Positions 1 through 10,760 of a stretch of 64,000 bases of DNA are shown here, piece by piece. Within the stretch, counting starts at the first letter, position 1. Every line of letters begins with the position of its first letter. The stretch is from Dicaeum eximium (lineage: Eukaryota; Chordata; Aves; Passeriformes; Dicaeidae): assembly GCA_013396995.1 (NCBI GenBank), contig VWZP01010904.1, positions 4,074,413-4,138,412 on the forward strand. Reading direction: 5' to 3'. A model generated the notes under the pieces. It made no database searches. It saw only the letters and a program-made list of their open reading frames with translations, and had not been told where the DNA came from. The position numbers were made by a program, and so were the translations under genes.

Positions 1-231
1 TTTTTTTTTTTTTGTCATTTGGAGTATGTTTTAAACTCTTCAGAAGACACTAGATTAGAAACTAACTTACATCAATTTTGTTTGTTTACTGACAGTCAGG
101 ACAGTGTAGCTTTTCCTGACCATCCACAGAGGAAATAAAGTTTGCTTGGCTAGAGACAAGCTGATGCTTGTCTAGATGTTCTAATGTAACAGGTGAGAGA
201 TATTTTATTCAAATTTCTCTTTTATGATTTT
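1..231. other. AT-rich non-coding DNA starting in a poly-T run
   Basis: The window opens with a run of 13 T residues and continues as AT-rich sequence up to the LTR remnant at 232. No open frame, RNA gene or repeat unit is recognisable. The poly-T could be the end of a retroposed element lying outside the window, but nothing here shows that. Confidence 0.5.
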
Positions 232-692
232 TGTGGTAACTAAACCTAACTCTGGTAGGCAGCTAAGTCACACAGAGCTGCTTGCTCTCTCCTCCCCACA
301 AGGGATGGGAAAGAAAATAAAAAGTGTGAAAAATCTCATGGGTTGAAATAAAGACAGTTTAATAGGGAAAGCAAAAGCTGCACATGCAGGCAAAGCAAAA
401 AGAAGAATCAGGTCAGTACTTCTCATTAGCAGACAGATGTTTAGTCCCTTTCCTGGAGAGCAGGGCTTCATCATGATTTGGAAGACAAACATCATAACTC
501 CAAACATCCCCCACATCCTCCCTCTTTGTCCAATTTTTATTGCTGACCATAGTGTACTATGACATGGGATATCCCTTTTTTCAGTTAGGGTCAATGTGTC
601 CCCTGGTAGAGCAACACGAGAAGCAGAAAAGGCCTTGAAACTGTGTAAATGCTGCTCAGCAAACTCCAAAATACAGCACTATATACCTTGTC
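232..692 (-). mobile_element. Degraded solo LTR of a passerine-type endogenous retrovirus
   Basis: Read on the minus strand this resembles a common passerine LTR type. Landmarks on the plus strand, in order, are an end resembling the LTR terminus at about 232, TTTAAT at 358-363 (ATTAAA poly(A) signal on the minus strand), the dyad GGGATATCCC at 566-575, GGGTCA at 588-593, an A/G-rich GAAGCAGAAAAGGCCTTG motif near 611, and CTGCTCAGCA at 652-661. The dyad and GGGTCA are 22 bases apart here and also in the LTR at 21810-22264, which supports common descent. The expected TATA area near 530 is eroded. The upstream end breaks off near 692, before the expected terminus. No gag, pol or env reading frame lies next to it, so it is a solo LTR and cannot make a virus. 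Family name and exact ends are inferred from memory of bird repeats. Confidence 0.75.
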
Positions 693-3257
693 TTTCTGGG
701 GAGATGCTATGGCAACAAAGACATTGAGCTGTTTTGATGATACTACAATCCTAAGTTGGCAAAGTTTGGCAGAAGACAATGTATGGGAGTTAGTGGAACA
801 CAGAAACAGCCTACGTATAGGACAGAGCATTCTTGTGGATATTGGATAGAACAGACAGAAAACAGTCTGTTTCTATAGCCTTTAAAAATTACTTCAGCTC
901 AGTGTATTTTGTTTGGAGCTTTGTTTATGCAATGGAGATATGCCAACATAATGTGGCCTTTAGCTCCTGTTTATCATATTTAAAAGATTATCTCAGCCAA
1001 AACTAGCAGACTTCTCTTACAGAATATATATCTTATGGTGTAGTGAATAAAATTATTTACTTATGATAGCACAGCTGTACACAGGGGCAATATGCCTTGC
1101 AGTTACTCATTGAGTCTCATTTGTTATGCATTGGTAATAATGCCAGTCTCATTCCTGTAATATTAATGGAAAGAACGTGCTGGCATTTTAAATAGAGACT
1201 CTGATTTGTGGCATTATTCAGCTGAATAACTATTGAAAGCTTGCACACAGAAATATTTGCTGTACAGCACAATTACTGAAGTGCATTATCAGCATGAGCG
1301 CATTAGAAAATCTGTGGATTCTGAACTTTAAAGATGGGAAATCTAAAATTCCTCTTGAAGTGAAAATGTTACTAGGCAATGTGTGATGACAGCAATGGTG
1401 ATACATAAATAACTGCATCAAAGAAATTCAAGGATTTTTAAAAAATTAATAATAGTTTTTGCTGTAAAATACACCTCGAAAATGTTGAAAAGACTCTTTA
1501 GCAAAAGGAGGAGCCAATTGTAGAAAATATTTCACAAGTGGATGATAAGAAGCATACTGCAAATTTGCATGAGCCATGAAAAATTCCTGACTTAAACATG
1601 GAGAAAAATGATTATAATAATAAACATCTGCCAAAAATTATATTTTAATTGTGTGGCAAATATAATGGGAACAAATGAAGAGATTATCAATATACTCTTT
1701 AGAATTACCTTTACTATGCCTTGTCCTATTACTTGTGATTTTTGAAAGACAGTAAAGTTGACATAATTTGCCTTTACAGTTTTTAATGAAAGATAAATAT
1801 GCAAATGTACTTTAGGGTTTTAATTTTAATGGGTTTTTATATCCCTAAAATATATGCTTCATGTTAAATAGATTATATAATGTGTATAGGAGTTGTCAGA
1901 GTAAATTAATTATATATCCTGCAACCATAAAGTATCAACATATTAAGCAATTTAACTATTATTGATATAGGAATCAGATATTTCCATTTTTCAGCATTGT
2001 AGATCTCAAGACTTATTGTGCATAAAATATACTGTTTTCTCTAGAATTTTGAGTTAATTTCTATATATATACACTGATATATACACTGAAAAACAGAAAT
2101 ACTTTTGCAATGTTTGTCAATAATCACTTTATTGGTTCACTTTAGTTCATTTCTCTTAGTTTCAAATTCAGAGTAAGTCTCTTTACCCTCTTAGAAGTCA
2201 TCCTTCTTTATGTAACTCCAACTTGGGTCAGTCATTCAGCACAGATCCATCTGACTGTTTCTTTAACATCATTTTTGACCAACTCTCCCAATGTCAGCTG
2301 CTGACAAATCTCCTGATGGCAGCTCCTTACTGGCCATAATGTCTACTCATGACCACTAAAGCAGAATAAAAAAAGGAAATTAGTCTTGCTTCATATGTAT
2401 TTATATACATTTATTATTTTAACTCAAAAGAAAAATATTTTGTTCTCAGATTTAGAGATGGCTGACTTAAGTAATAAGATGCATTAATTAATAGTTTGCA
2501 ACTAGTGTCTCCTCCATGAATCCAGAGACTGAAAAAGCAATATATATAAACAGTAATCTGGCATCACCATTCTGATCAAAACGCAGCCTTAGAATGTAAG
2601 GAGTATGATCTCAATTTACTTTGTGCTGCTAATTCTGCAAGGGTGATTTGCAAGGGGAAACTTGAGAGAGAAAGTCATAGTTCTAGACCTCCCTGATCAT
2701 TGTAGCAGTTGCAGAGAGAATGACAATGAGTTTCCTTTAGTCATCTGAGTAATTTATCACATTACCAAAGATGAATGTCTTGTTCCCACTTTTCCACCTA
2801 CAGTGTCCATGTTGTCTTTGCTGTTTTCCTTAATACAAAACTAAAAATATTTCCAGACAGAACATGCAACATTAGCACATTTTGGACTGAAAATGGAATT
2901 CAGAAAAGTTGCTCTAATTGATATTTTAGTTGAAAATTTTATTAGAGAGATCTGAGGAGGAAATGGGAAAAATGGAGATGGGATGAGCCATCTCCTCAGT
3001 TTAGAGCTAAAATAAACTAAAAGGCATAAAACAGAGCTGAATGGCTAGCCTAGAGCTGAGATTGCCAGGCCTGAGATACCAGCAGTCTGACAATACTCCC
3101 TGCAGTGCATATATTCCATCCGTCTGGCAGCAATGAATTTATTTAAGGAGGGGCTCGTGATATGTGTCTGATTTCTGTAGCACACATATGTAATTTGTTT
3201 GCTCTTGGCTAACAACTCTTCTTTTTCTATTTTTTGTGGTTTTTTGTTCTTTCCACC
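693..3257. other. AT-rich non-coding stretch
   Basis: No gene or recognised element is visible. Small items are a tandem pair of the 12-mer ATATATACACTG at 2065-2088 and an exact ATTTGCAT octamer at 1563-1570. A short segment at about 975-1010 resembles the missing outer end of the LTR at 232-692, so that LTR may have been split by about 280 bases of other DNA; this is only a suggestion. Open frames here are below 80 codons and overlap one another on both strands. Confidence 0.5.
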
Positions 3258-3863
3258 TTATCTCAATCTTTCTTGAAACAGATGACTCTTAAAAAATAAA
3301 TAAAAAATACTGGCAGCTTTCAGGCTACCTTTCCATCTTGAACTTAACAGACAAATGGTATGAAACTTGTAAGCACAGTAGTCAAAGCTGCCTTTGCAAT
3401 CTGTTGTTTGGCAATTTTCAGTTAGGGGGTGGAAAGATTTAAATGTTTTAAGAGACGTAATTTTCCTATCGCAGCTCAGCGCTTCAGCTATGATCTTCAA
3501 AGAAAGGAGTGGGAGAAGCCAAAGAGGAGTAGAGTTTTGGAACTGTCCAAATGATCTTAACACTTTTTTTAAAATTTTGGCAGCCTTCATGCCCTGACTC
3601 TTGCAGACAGACCTCTCAGCCCAGTTCAGGATTCCTGAGTGCAGGAATACGTGGAAGGATTTTCTGGCAGGAATCATAGCACAATCAATATCTTTGTTAC
3701 GAAGGAATTTCACATCAGGTCTTGGCTCTGTAGAAATTTCACAGCACCTCTCTCTTACAACCTTAATTCTACAAGATGCTAGAGTATTAGAAAATGGCAT
3801 GAAAACAACATAAACCAGATCTCTGTGTTTAAAATCTGGGAAAAATGTTGAAACTGAAGCCAT
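3258..3863 (-). other. Unrecognised 201-codon open frame, probably not a gene
   Basis: This is the longest ATG-initiated frame in the window. It starts at the ATG complementary to 3861-3863. The translation shows no domain, repeat, catalytic motif or signal peptide that I know, and is an unremarkable mixture with several short hydrophobic stretches. The opposite strand is also almost open over 3394-3813, interrupted by one stop, so the region simply has few stops. There is no promoter-like CpG island and no clear splice-site arrangement. The most likely explanation is chance. A decayed retroposed gene or element fragment is possible but unsupported. Confidence 0.12.
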
Positions 3864-3980
3864 ATTTGGGTATATTCTGTATTGAAAGCTATTTAAGCTA
3901 TATTCAGCGTAAATAAATCAAGCAAGGATTGTCAAAAAACAGCTCTCCAGATGGTCTTGTTAGGTCCTGCAGTTTTCATG

Positions 3981-4345
3981 CCCAGAGTGCCAGCTACTGG
4001 GGGATGCAGCGTGACTGGATTTAGTGCCACCAACTAGAGTCAGAGGGGGGCACAGAGAACTTTGCCCTGTGGTGACTGGGGAGATTGGGTGGCCTCAGTG
4101 CCAGCTACTGGAATGGGTCAAAGTCCCTGCTGCCAGCTACTGGGACAGGCACCTTGTGTTTCCTGAAAACCAGCGACTGGGGGGCTACTGTGAGCCAACC
4201 TAGTGAGGAAGTCAGTGCTGGTGGCTGGAGCAGAACCGAGGGTTGCAACCACTGTGCCCCAGTGCTGCTGCTGGAGCAGGTCAACTGTCTGTACCTGACC
4301 CAAAATGATGTGTGATGGGGTTTGTGTGCCTCATTCTCCAGCAAG
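3981..4345. repeat. GC-rich patch with a degenerate minisatellite
   Basis: This patch is clearly richer in G and C than its surroundings. It carries imperfect copies of a motif like GCCAGCTACTGG, at about 3989-4000, 4099-4111, 4132-4143 and 4170-4180 (the last reads CCAGCGACTGG), with further partial copies ending in GACTGGG at about 4011-4018 and 4072-4081. Spacing is irregular, from about 33 to 110 bases, so it is a decayed tandem array rather than a clean one. The three short frames that cover it are by-products of low stop density. It could be an old minisatellite or part of an unrecognised mobile element. Confidence 0.55.
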
Positions 4346-5789
4346 CTTCAGGATTGATGATTATTATTTTTGTATTTTTTTCAACCATAACAACCTTTTG
4401 AACAATTTTCTTTTGAAACCTGGCTAAAACCCCAAATAAATTAAATTAATAGTACCTCCCCAGTAACTGCATCATGAAGTACACTTTCATGACTATGAAA
4501 TTTGTTTTGGAAAAATGAATCTTTCTATCTAATTGAAAATTTAAAGCTATTGTGTAGTAATATGTATATGTTTTTTCGACATTGAGCGATATTGAGTTTA
4601 ATTATTTGACCTTTCTCACTGTTTTATCAATCTTGTCTTCTTCCATTTTATACCAGTTCATCCATATAAGAAAAAGGCTGAACTGCAATGCCCATGGTGC
4701 ACATAATTCTAGCCCCAGAAAGTGAACAGACACAGCTCTGAACAGTGAAGAACTTTATGACCACTATGCATGGTTAGTCAGCATGTTACTAGTTCATGAA
4801 AAAAGATTAAGTACTGGGAATAAACCTGTAATACAAATCACAGACAAAATTATGGAAATGGAGGTATATACAAATTACTAGCAAGTCAAAATGAAGATTT
4901 CTTCAGCAAAATAAAGAAAAACTAAAGCATTAAAATTACTAAAGTATCAAAATCAAAACCTGTTCATTTTAACCAGAAATTTCTGAATTAAGGTTTTGAC
5001 AGGAAAAGTCCACATGGCAGTATGGGACGGAAACTTTTGCAGGAATTCTTTATTTGGCATGACAGCTAAAAATGAAATGCATGCATTTTCTGCAAGACTT
5101 TTTTTAAAACCCAATCATATTAAAATTACATATATGTAATTTTACACATTCATCATTGTATGTGAAGATAGAGTCTCCCATGATTGAAGAAAATGTGTGA
5201 ATATATCTGCAGTTTGTGACCTAAATTTAACCAATTTTTAGTTAAAATCCTTTTGAATTGTAGGGTGTTCCCACAAATAATACTTTAACATTCCTAAAGT
5301 ATTATAAAATTTCCAACATTTGCTGGTTGCCTTGGTTGCAGGCTGTAACAGATGTTTCAAAGCATAAGCCAGGTCATGAGCCACAGGACTGAATAAACAG
5401 CTTTAAAAAATAAATATATGAAATGCTATATTAATTATAGTAGCTAAGTTGCAAAATTTCCACTGGCTTGACTCTTTCTTTTCTTCTGCTGTAAACAGAG
5501 CCAGAAACAGTCTGAGTCAGACAAGCCCCAGCTTACATTGTTCTGCCAAGTTGCAGATGTCATTTATTCTCTGCCATTAAATTATAAACAGACTTTTAAT
5601 TTACTTAATATCTAGAAGAGAGGAAGTATGGTCCAGAGCGTTTATTTTGGAGCCACAGGTTCTACAAAAGTTTGGGATTTCTAGTAACCTTTCATCTCTA
5701 GAGCAGAGGGACAAATAGTGTTTCAAAAGGGTATTTTGCTCCCAAATGTTCATAGCATCATTTTTTTCATAAAAGTAACCCATTTTTAT

Positions 5790-5829
5790 GTGCTACATCT
5801 TGGGTTATTGTGCTACATCTTGGGTTATT
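5790..5829. repeat. Two-copy tandem duplication, 20-bp unit
   Basis: The 20-base unit GTGCTACATCTTGGGTTATT occurs twice head to tail with no mismatch. This looks like a recent small duplication from replication slippage. No function is implied. Confidence 0.9.
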
Positions 5830-6892
5830 CTTTTTTAGTTGGTTCCTTCTCTCACTTACATATATGTATTTGTAAGTGCTAATGGAAATATTTGCCGAAC
5901 AACAGCACAATGTTTTTATTTTTTTCTGCTTTTGTAGGTATCTTCTAGTTCACAAAATAGCTGCTATTTCTTTGAGAGTCTTACTAGAGATAAAGGTGTT
6001 TATTGTTGATATTATATTTTAAACTCCCAGTGTTTCTATTGTGGAAGCAGAAATGTTTATGAGGTGAAGTGCTGAATTCAAAGTATTGTAGTTCCTACAA
6101 TGTTTTTCATCAAGTGGTTTTGATATTAAACCTTTTTTGGAATTTATGTTGGGTAGAGGATAAGGTCAATAGAAAATTATTTCATATATTCCCCCATTAC
6201 ATTTGTCTAAATTTGACAGAGAGTGGTATTGCAGAGAAAGATCCAGAGGTGAAAACATTTAGAGTGCTTCCCTCCTAATAATTTTTTTTTCTATTGATTT
6301 TGTTGAAATTTGGAGGAGAGTAGTGGATGCTACAGGTCTGTAGACTTTGGAATAGAACCTAAAGCTGTGTAAAAGAGACTCTTTGAATCCAGTTAAAACA
6401 GTTTTATCTGACCATTCACTGATTTGTCCTCACTGGTCATGAGCTGCCTGTGACAAAGCGCTTCTCCTTGGGATTGTGGAGATAACTCTCCACCACCCTT
6501 CTTCCAACAGTGTGAATATTGACTTGCACTTATAAAGGTCAGGCAGCTCCTACAGTTATTGGAAGGGAGAACACTAACTCCAGCAATGCTCTCTGAGAAG
6601 AATTTAACCTTCAAATGACAAAAAAGGCTCACGAGAGCCAGGACTTCAGCCAGCTTGAAAGTTAACCTTCTCTCCAAACAGATACGTGGACTTCAGAGTT
6701 GCCCCAGCAAAAGAAAAAAAAATAAACCAAACAAGTAAGAGTTTATGCATCTCTCAGGCATTTTATTTTTCATTTTTAAAGGTTGGTAGATGGTATGGAA
6801 AGAGTAATTTTTGGACTTCTTAACTTCCAAAACAACTAATGTCTTCAACTTTTAAGAGCATTGTGCGGAAAGATTTCTTTTCTGTATTGTTC

Positions 6893-6900
6893 TGACGTCA
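6893..6900. promoter_or_regulatory. Palindromic CRE-like word
   Basis: TGACGTCA is the full palindromic consensus for CREB/ATF factors. It is notable because CpG is rare in this window, but a single 8-base word occurs by chance and there is no nearby gene to link it to. Confidence 0.2.
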
Positions 6901-9900
6901 GATCAAAGGAGCTAATTCCCAGTGAAGCACAGCAACCTAGTTATCTCACCTTTGAAAATTCTTCTTTATTTGCTATCATGCAGAGTCAAGCTCAGAGCAC
7001 AGCTGAGGTAATTTCAGGTCTGTAGGAACCAGGCTGTTAGTGATCAGGTCCTGTGGTACAAGGCAAGAAGGATGACAGTGTGGTAGCAGAACTGCAAACC
7101 GGAATGAGGGCTCACTTTTCATCTTGATGGAGTGTAAAAAAAAATATTTTTAATTTTTAATGCAACACATTTATATTGTGTCAGTAGTGGCAGTAGGCTC
7201 ATATTGCATATAAATGAAGATGATTATTTGGTTTGTAGGAGACTAAAGAAGACATTATGATGAAGAGCATACCAGGAATGCAATAAAAGGGAAGAAATAT
7301 GTGTGAGTCTTGGCTGTTTAGGAAAAGCATTGCTTTCTGAGTTTGGGCACTTTTTTTTTTAATGCATTATAAGTTTCACAGTTTTAAATTTGATATCTGG
7401 CAGATTTGAGACTCTGTAAAAATCATCCTTAATGGCCTTTCTGCCTCATCAGTAGGGCCACCATTCAAGTAACAAAGTGCCAATCAGCTGCTCTTGTTTT
7501 CCTTTCACTTCAAGATATTGCTGGAGAGCTTTTTGCAGAGATCATGATCTCTCTGCTTGATATACCATTTATTACAGCTATAGTTAAAGATCTTCAGGCT
7601 TATCTCTTATAACCCCCTAATTTCTTGACTGTTTTTTTTTTTTTCTCCAGAATAAGACATAGCTTGCTAAGTTTCATTTCCCCTTGACCATACTCATAAT
7701 AAAACCTTCCCTCACAGGACAGGTTTTATTATATCTGAAAGACAAGGAAAATAAAAAATAATAATTAAAAAAACTGTGTAGTTTTATTCGAAATACGAAA
7801 ATGAAAGATGAACAAATAGGTTCTTTTAAGGCGTTTCATTGTACTGCTACAGATTTAATTAAATTGATTTTTTAAAATAAAAAGGAAATTTCATGGTCAA
7901 TTAGTAGGTGAAATAAATCACTTCTTATTAAAAAAAGAATACAGTATGAAATCAGAGAAAATACGTGACTTATACTCAGTTCTTACGCTGAGTGAAGAAA
8001 ATAACCAAGTTTGTTCGTCTTCTCTGTATGTTATTTAAATCACTCTCTCTCTGTTATCACTTATTCTTGGTTTATCAAGTTAATTCAGGTTAGTATAGTC
8101 TTATGGTGCACCGGATAATACAAGTATTTATTTTCAAAACGTGTGCCAAATGGTTTCATATGTTTCTGAAAATTAACCAGAAAAAATTACAATATTATCT
8201 TGGTATAAATTTGCAAAAATACTGATCTGATTTTCAGCCATTGCAACATAGCAGTCATTGACATCATACAGAAAGATAGTGCAGTTCACTGACACTTGAA
8301 TTAAATGTAATAATCTTTATGATTTGTGATCATATTTGCTAACACTTAATTCATACAAAAATAACATAGTACTTAAGCATTTGCTTAAACTTAATTTACA
8401 GACAGCTTTTTGTATTTTATTTTGCCTTATAGTTTACAGAACAGAAGGATGTGCTTTTTATATACTATTGTAAATATAAACATCCTAGTCAAACTTTTAT
8501 TTACTTGAGTGTGTACCAAAGAGAAGCTAAACCAAACTCTCAGAATAAACAATGAAATCTCTGAGTTATTCTATAAACAAAAAATAAAAACATTCTGCAA
8601 TGTAGGACACTTCAATATCAAAATTAAAAATAACAGGAAAACAGTACATGCTTTCTCCTCTTAAGTTCCAAACTGTTGATTTCTAAATATTTTCATATTT
8701 AAGAGATTACACTGCAGATGAATATAATAACATTTTATTGGTCCACACAAAAACTCTTTATCTGAACCACCTTCCATTCATATTCCTCATCTTGACAGCC
8801 AAGTTGTGTCCAGGTTTCTTCACCTAAGTTGTGACTTGATTTGTACCAAGACACACACCAAGAACAAATGATGTGAAGCACAGGAACTAAATTTCTTAAT
8901 TACTAAAGGGTTCTGACACTAAAGAGTCAGCTCAGGATTCCCTGATCCTCAAACTGCAAAATCCAACTGAGAAAGGAATTGCATCTTTTGCTGACTCCTA
9001 ATTTCAACTACTTTGGTAATTAATTACAAAACCACCCCTCTCCCCCTAATAATTATTACCTCATAATTGTCAAGAAGAATGGGCAAGCACAAAGTGATCA
9101 GTTTTCCAAGAAAAAGGTAGAAAAACAGGCCTTCCTTGCTTGAATGTAATGAAAAAAATTCACATACTTTTTTACCTGACTTTACTTCAGCACACTGCTC
9201 TGACATTTCTTAGATTAACCTGATTGCTTCAAGAGGTGGTGCATAAAACTTTGCAGTCTGCTGTATCAAATGTACCTGAATTCATCAGGTAAACAATAGT
9301 GACTGAAGCAATTACTGTCTTCTGTCAACTGACTTGGAAGGTTTCAGAATTGGCTTTGTCCTCTTAGACAGAAACAGCTCAGAAATTTCATTTGTAGGAC
9401 TGCATTTCCTATTATATTATGGCCTTAAAGCACTCTTTAATTTATGTTCTTACATCACTAGTTAATAGTTCATCAAATTAATGTGATTTAGGAAAGGTAT
9501 ATCTTAAAATGTCATTGAAAACTTGTGACTTCCTTCACTTTGTAATTAATTCTTAACTGATGAAAAAAAAGGAGCAGTGATCAACTCGATATACAGGAAT
9601 ATGTCACACTGCTGAGATATCTGCCATAAGGCACTGCTGTTTAATAGATACTCTTGAAGTTATTTAGGAAGGATTAAATTGCAACAAAGTCACTAAAGAT
9701 GTGTTTTTTAGATTCTCTAATAATAATAGTATTAGAAAATAAGTTATTGCTAACTATTATAAATAATTTTCTTGAAGCATTTTCTAAAGGATAAATCAGT
9801 ATTTTTCCTCAGCCAGTAGGCTTTGGTTCAAATCCTAAACCTGGGGGCTGCTGTTTAAATAGAACATGTGAGGAAGAAGATTATAAGGACATCCTTAATG

Positions 9901-10135
9901 GAGGAGACCAGAAGTCCATCATGTTCAGTGGCCTCAGTCTGGCAGGGACTAGGAGCATATACTTATGGAAAGACTATGAGAACAGGTAAACATATGATAA
10001 TAATGCTTCAGAGGAAGAACATTACCACTTTTATTAGTTTGCATTTGAGGTACTTTCTACATGCATGACTGTAGCTGTGTGTTAAGTAGTGCTGGCTGGA
10101 TTATTTTTTTCTTCAGTTGATGTAATTTCTTGAAC

Positions 10136-10451
10136 TTATCTTTTCGTTTTCACAATAGATTACAGTATTTTGCTCCAGTTNGTATGTATGTATGTATGTA
10201 TATGTATGTGTATATGTATATATTTTTAGCCCACTGGACATTATTTTAATTTGATGTTTCTCAGGATGTTTTATTATTAGAAATAAATAGAATTATAGAA
10301 TATCCTGCATTGGATGGGACCCACAAAGATCANTTATCTTTTCGTTTTCACAATAGATTACAGTATTTTGCTCCAGTTTAGATATTTAATGAAAATAAAA
10401 AATAAATTAATGCACAGTCAAGAATTACCTTAACTGCATATATNACGTATG

Positions 10452-10482
<31 letters not shown>

Positions 10483-10621
10483 GTATGTATATGTATGTGT
10501 ATATGTATATATTTTTAGCCCACTGGACATTATTTTAATTTGATGTTTCTCAGGATGTTTTATTATTAGAAATAAATAGAATTATAGAATATCCTGCATT
10601 GGATGGGACCCACAAAGATCA
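10136..10621. other. Assembly error: duplicated blocks bounded by single Ns
   Basis: Block A (45 bases, 10136-10180) is repeated without mismatch at 10334-10378. Block B (151 bases, 10182-10332) is repeated without mismatch at 10471-10621. Single Ns sit exactly at the joins (10181 and 10333) and a third at 10444. The order is A, N, B, N, A, unique sequence, N, microsatellite, B. The simplest reading is that the first A-N-B stretch is a redundant contig or alternative haplotype inserted during gap filling across the microsatellite, and that the true order is A, unique, microsatellite, B. A real duplication would not be expected to break exactly at Ns. Confidence 0.9.
10445..10515. repeat. TATG/TA compound microsatellite
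   Basis: Alternating TA and GTAT units run from just after the N at 10444 to about 10515. A shorter version sits at 10182-10222 in the duplicated block. This repeat is the likely cause of the failed assembly. Confidence 0.9.
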
Positions 10622-10760
10622 TCAAGTCCAACTCGTGCCTCTGCACACCACGTGTCTGAGTGTTAACTAAATGCTTCTTGAACTGTGTCAGGCTGGTGCT
10701 GTGGCCACTTCCCTGGGGAGGCTGTTCCAGTGCCCAAACACCCTAGCATAAAGTTCACTC
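10579..10760 (-). mobile_element. CR1-type LINE, 3' fragment
   Basis: The sequence from AGAATTATAGAAT through the GATGGGACCCACAAAGATC area, the CTTCTTGAACTGTGTCAGG area and GGCTGTTCCAGTGCCC to about 10760 matches the general pattern of the last couple of hundred bases of avian CR1 elements, read on the minus strand. Only the non-coding 3' tail remains, as is usual for 5'-truncated CR1 copies. The first bases of the same element also appear at 10290-10332 in the duplicated block. It is clearly diverged and inactive. Confidence 0.8.

Larger units (their letters stand above)
4346..10135. other. Long AT-rich non-coding stretch
   Basis: No exon, RNA gene or recognised mobile element is visible over about 5.8 kb. 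Minor items are a perfect two-copy tandem duplication at 5790-5829, a palindromic TGACGTCA word at 6893-6900, and a run of 13 T at 7632-7644. Open frames are under 100 codons and show no familiar protein. Confidence 0.5.

Noticed and set aside
4085..4344. Overlapping frames on both strands in the GC-rich patch
   Set aside because: They translate the degenerate minisatellite in several frames at once, so none is likely to be coding.
10136..10621. A genuine tandem segmental duplication
   Set aside because: The block boundaries coincide with Ns, the copies are identical, and the order of blocks cannot come from one simple tandem duplication, so assembly error is the better explanation.
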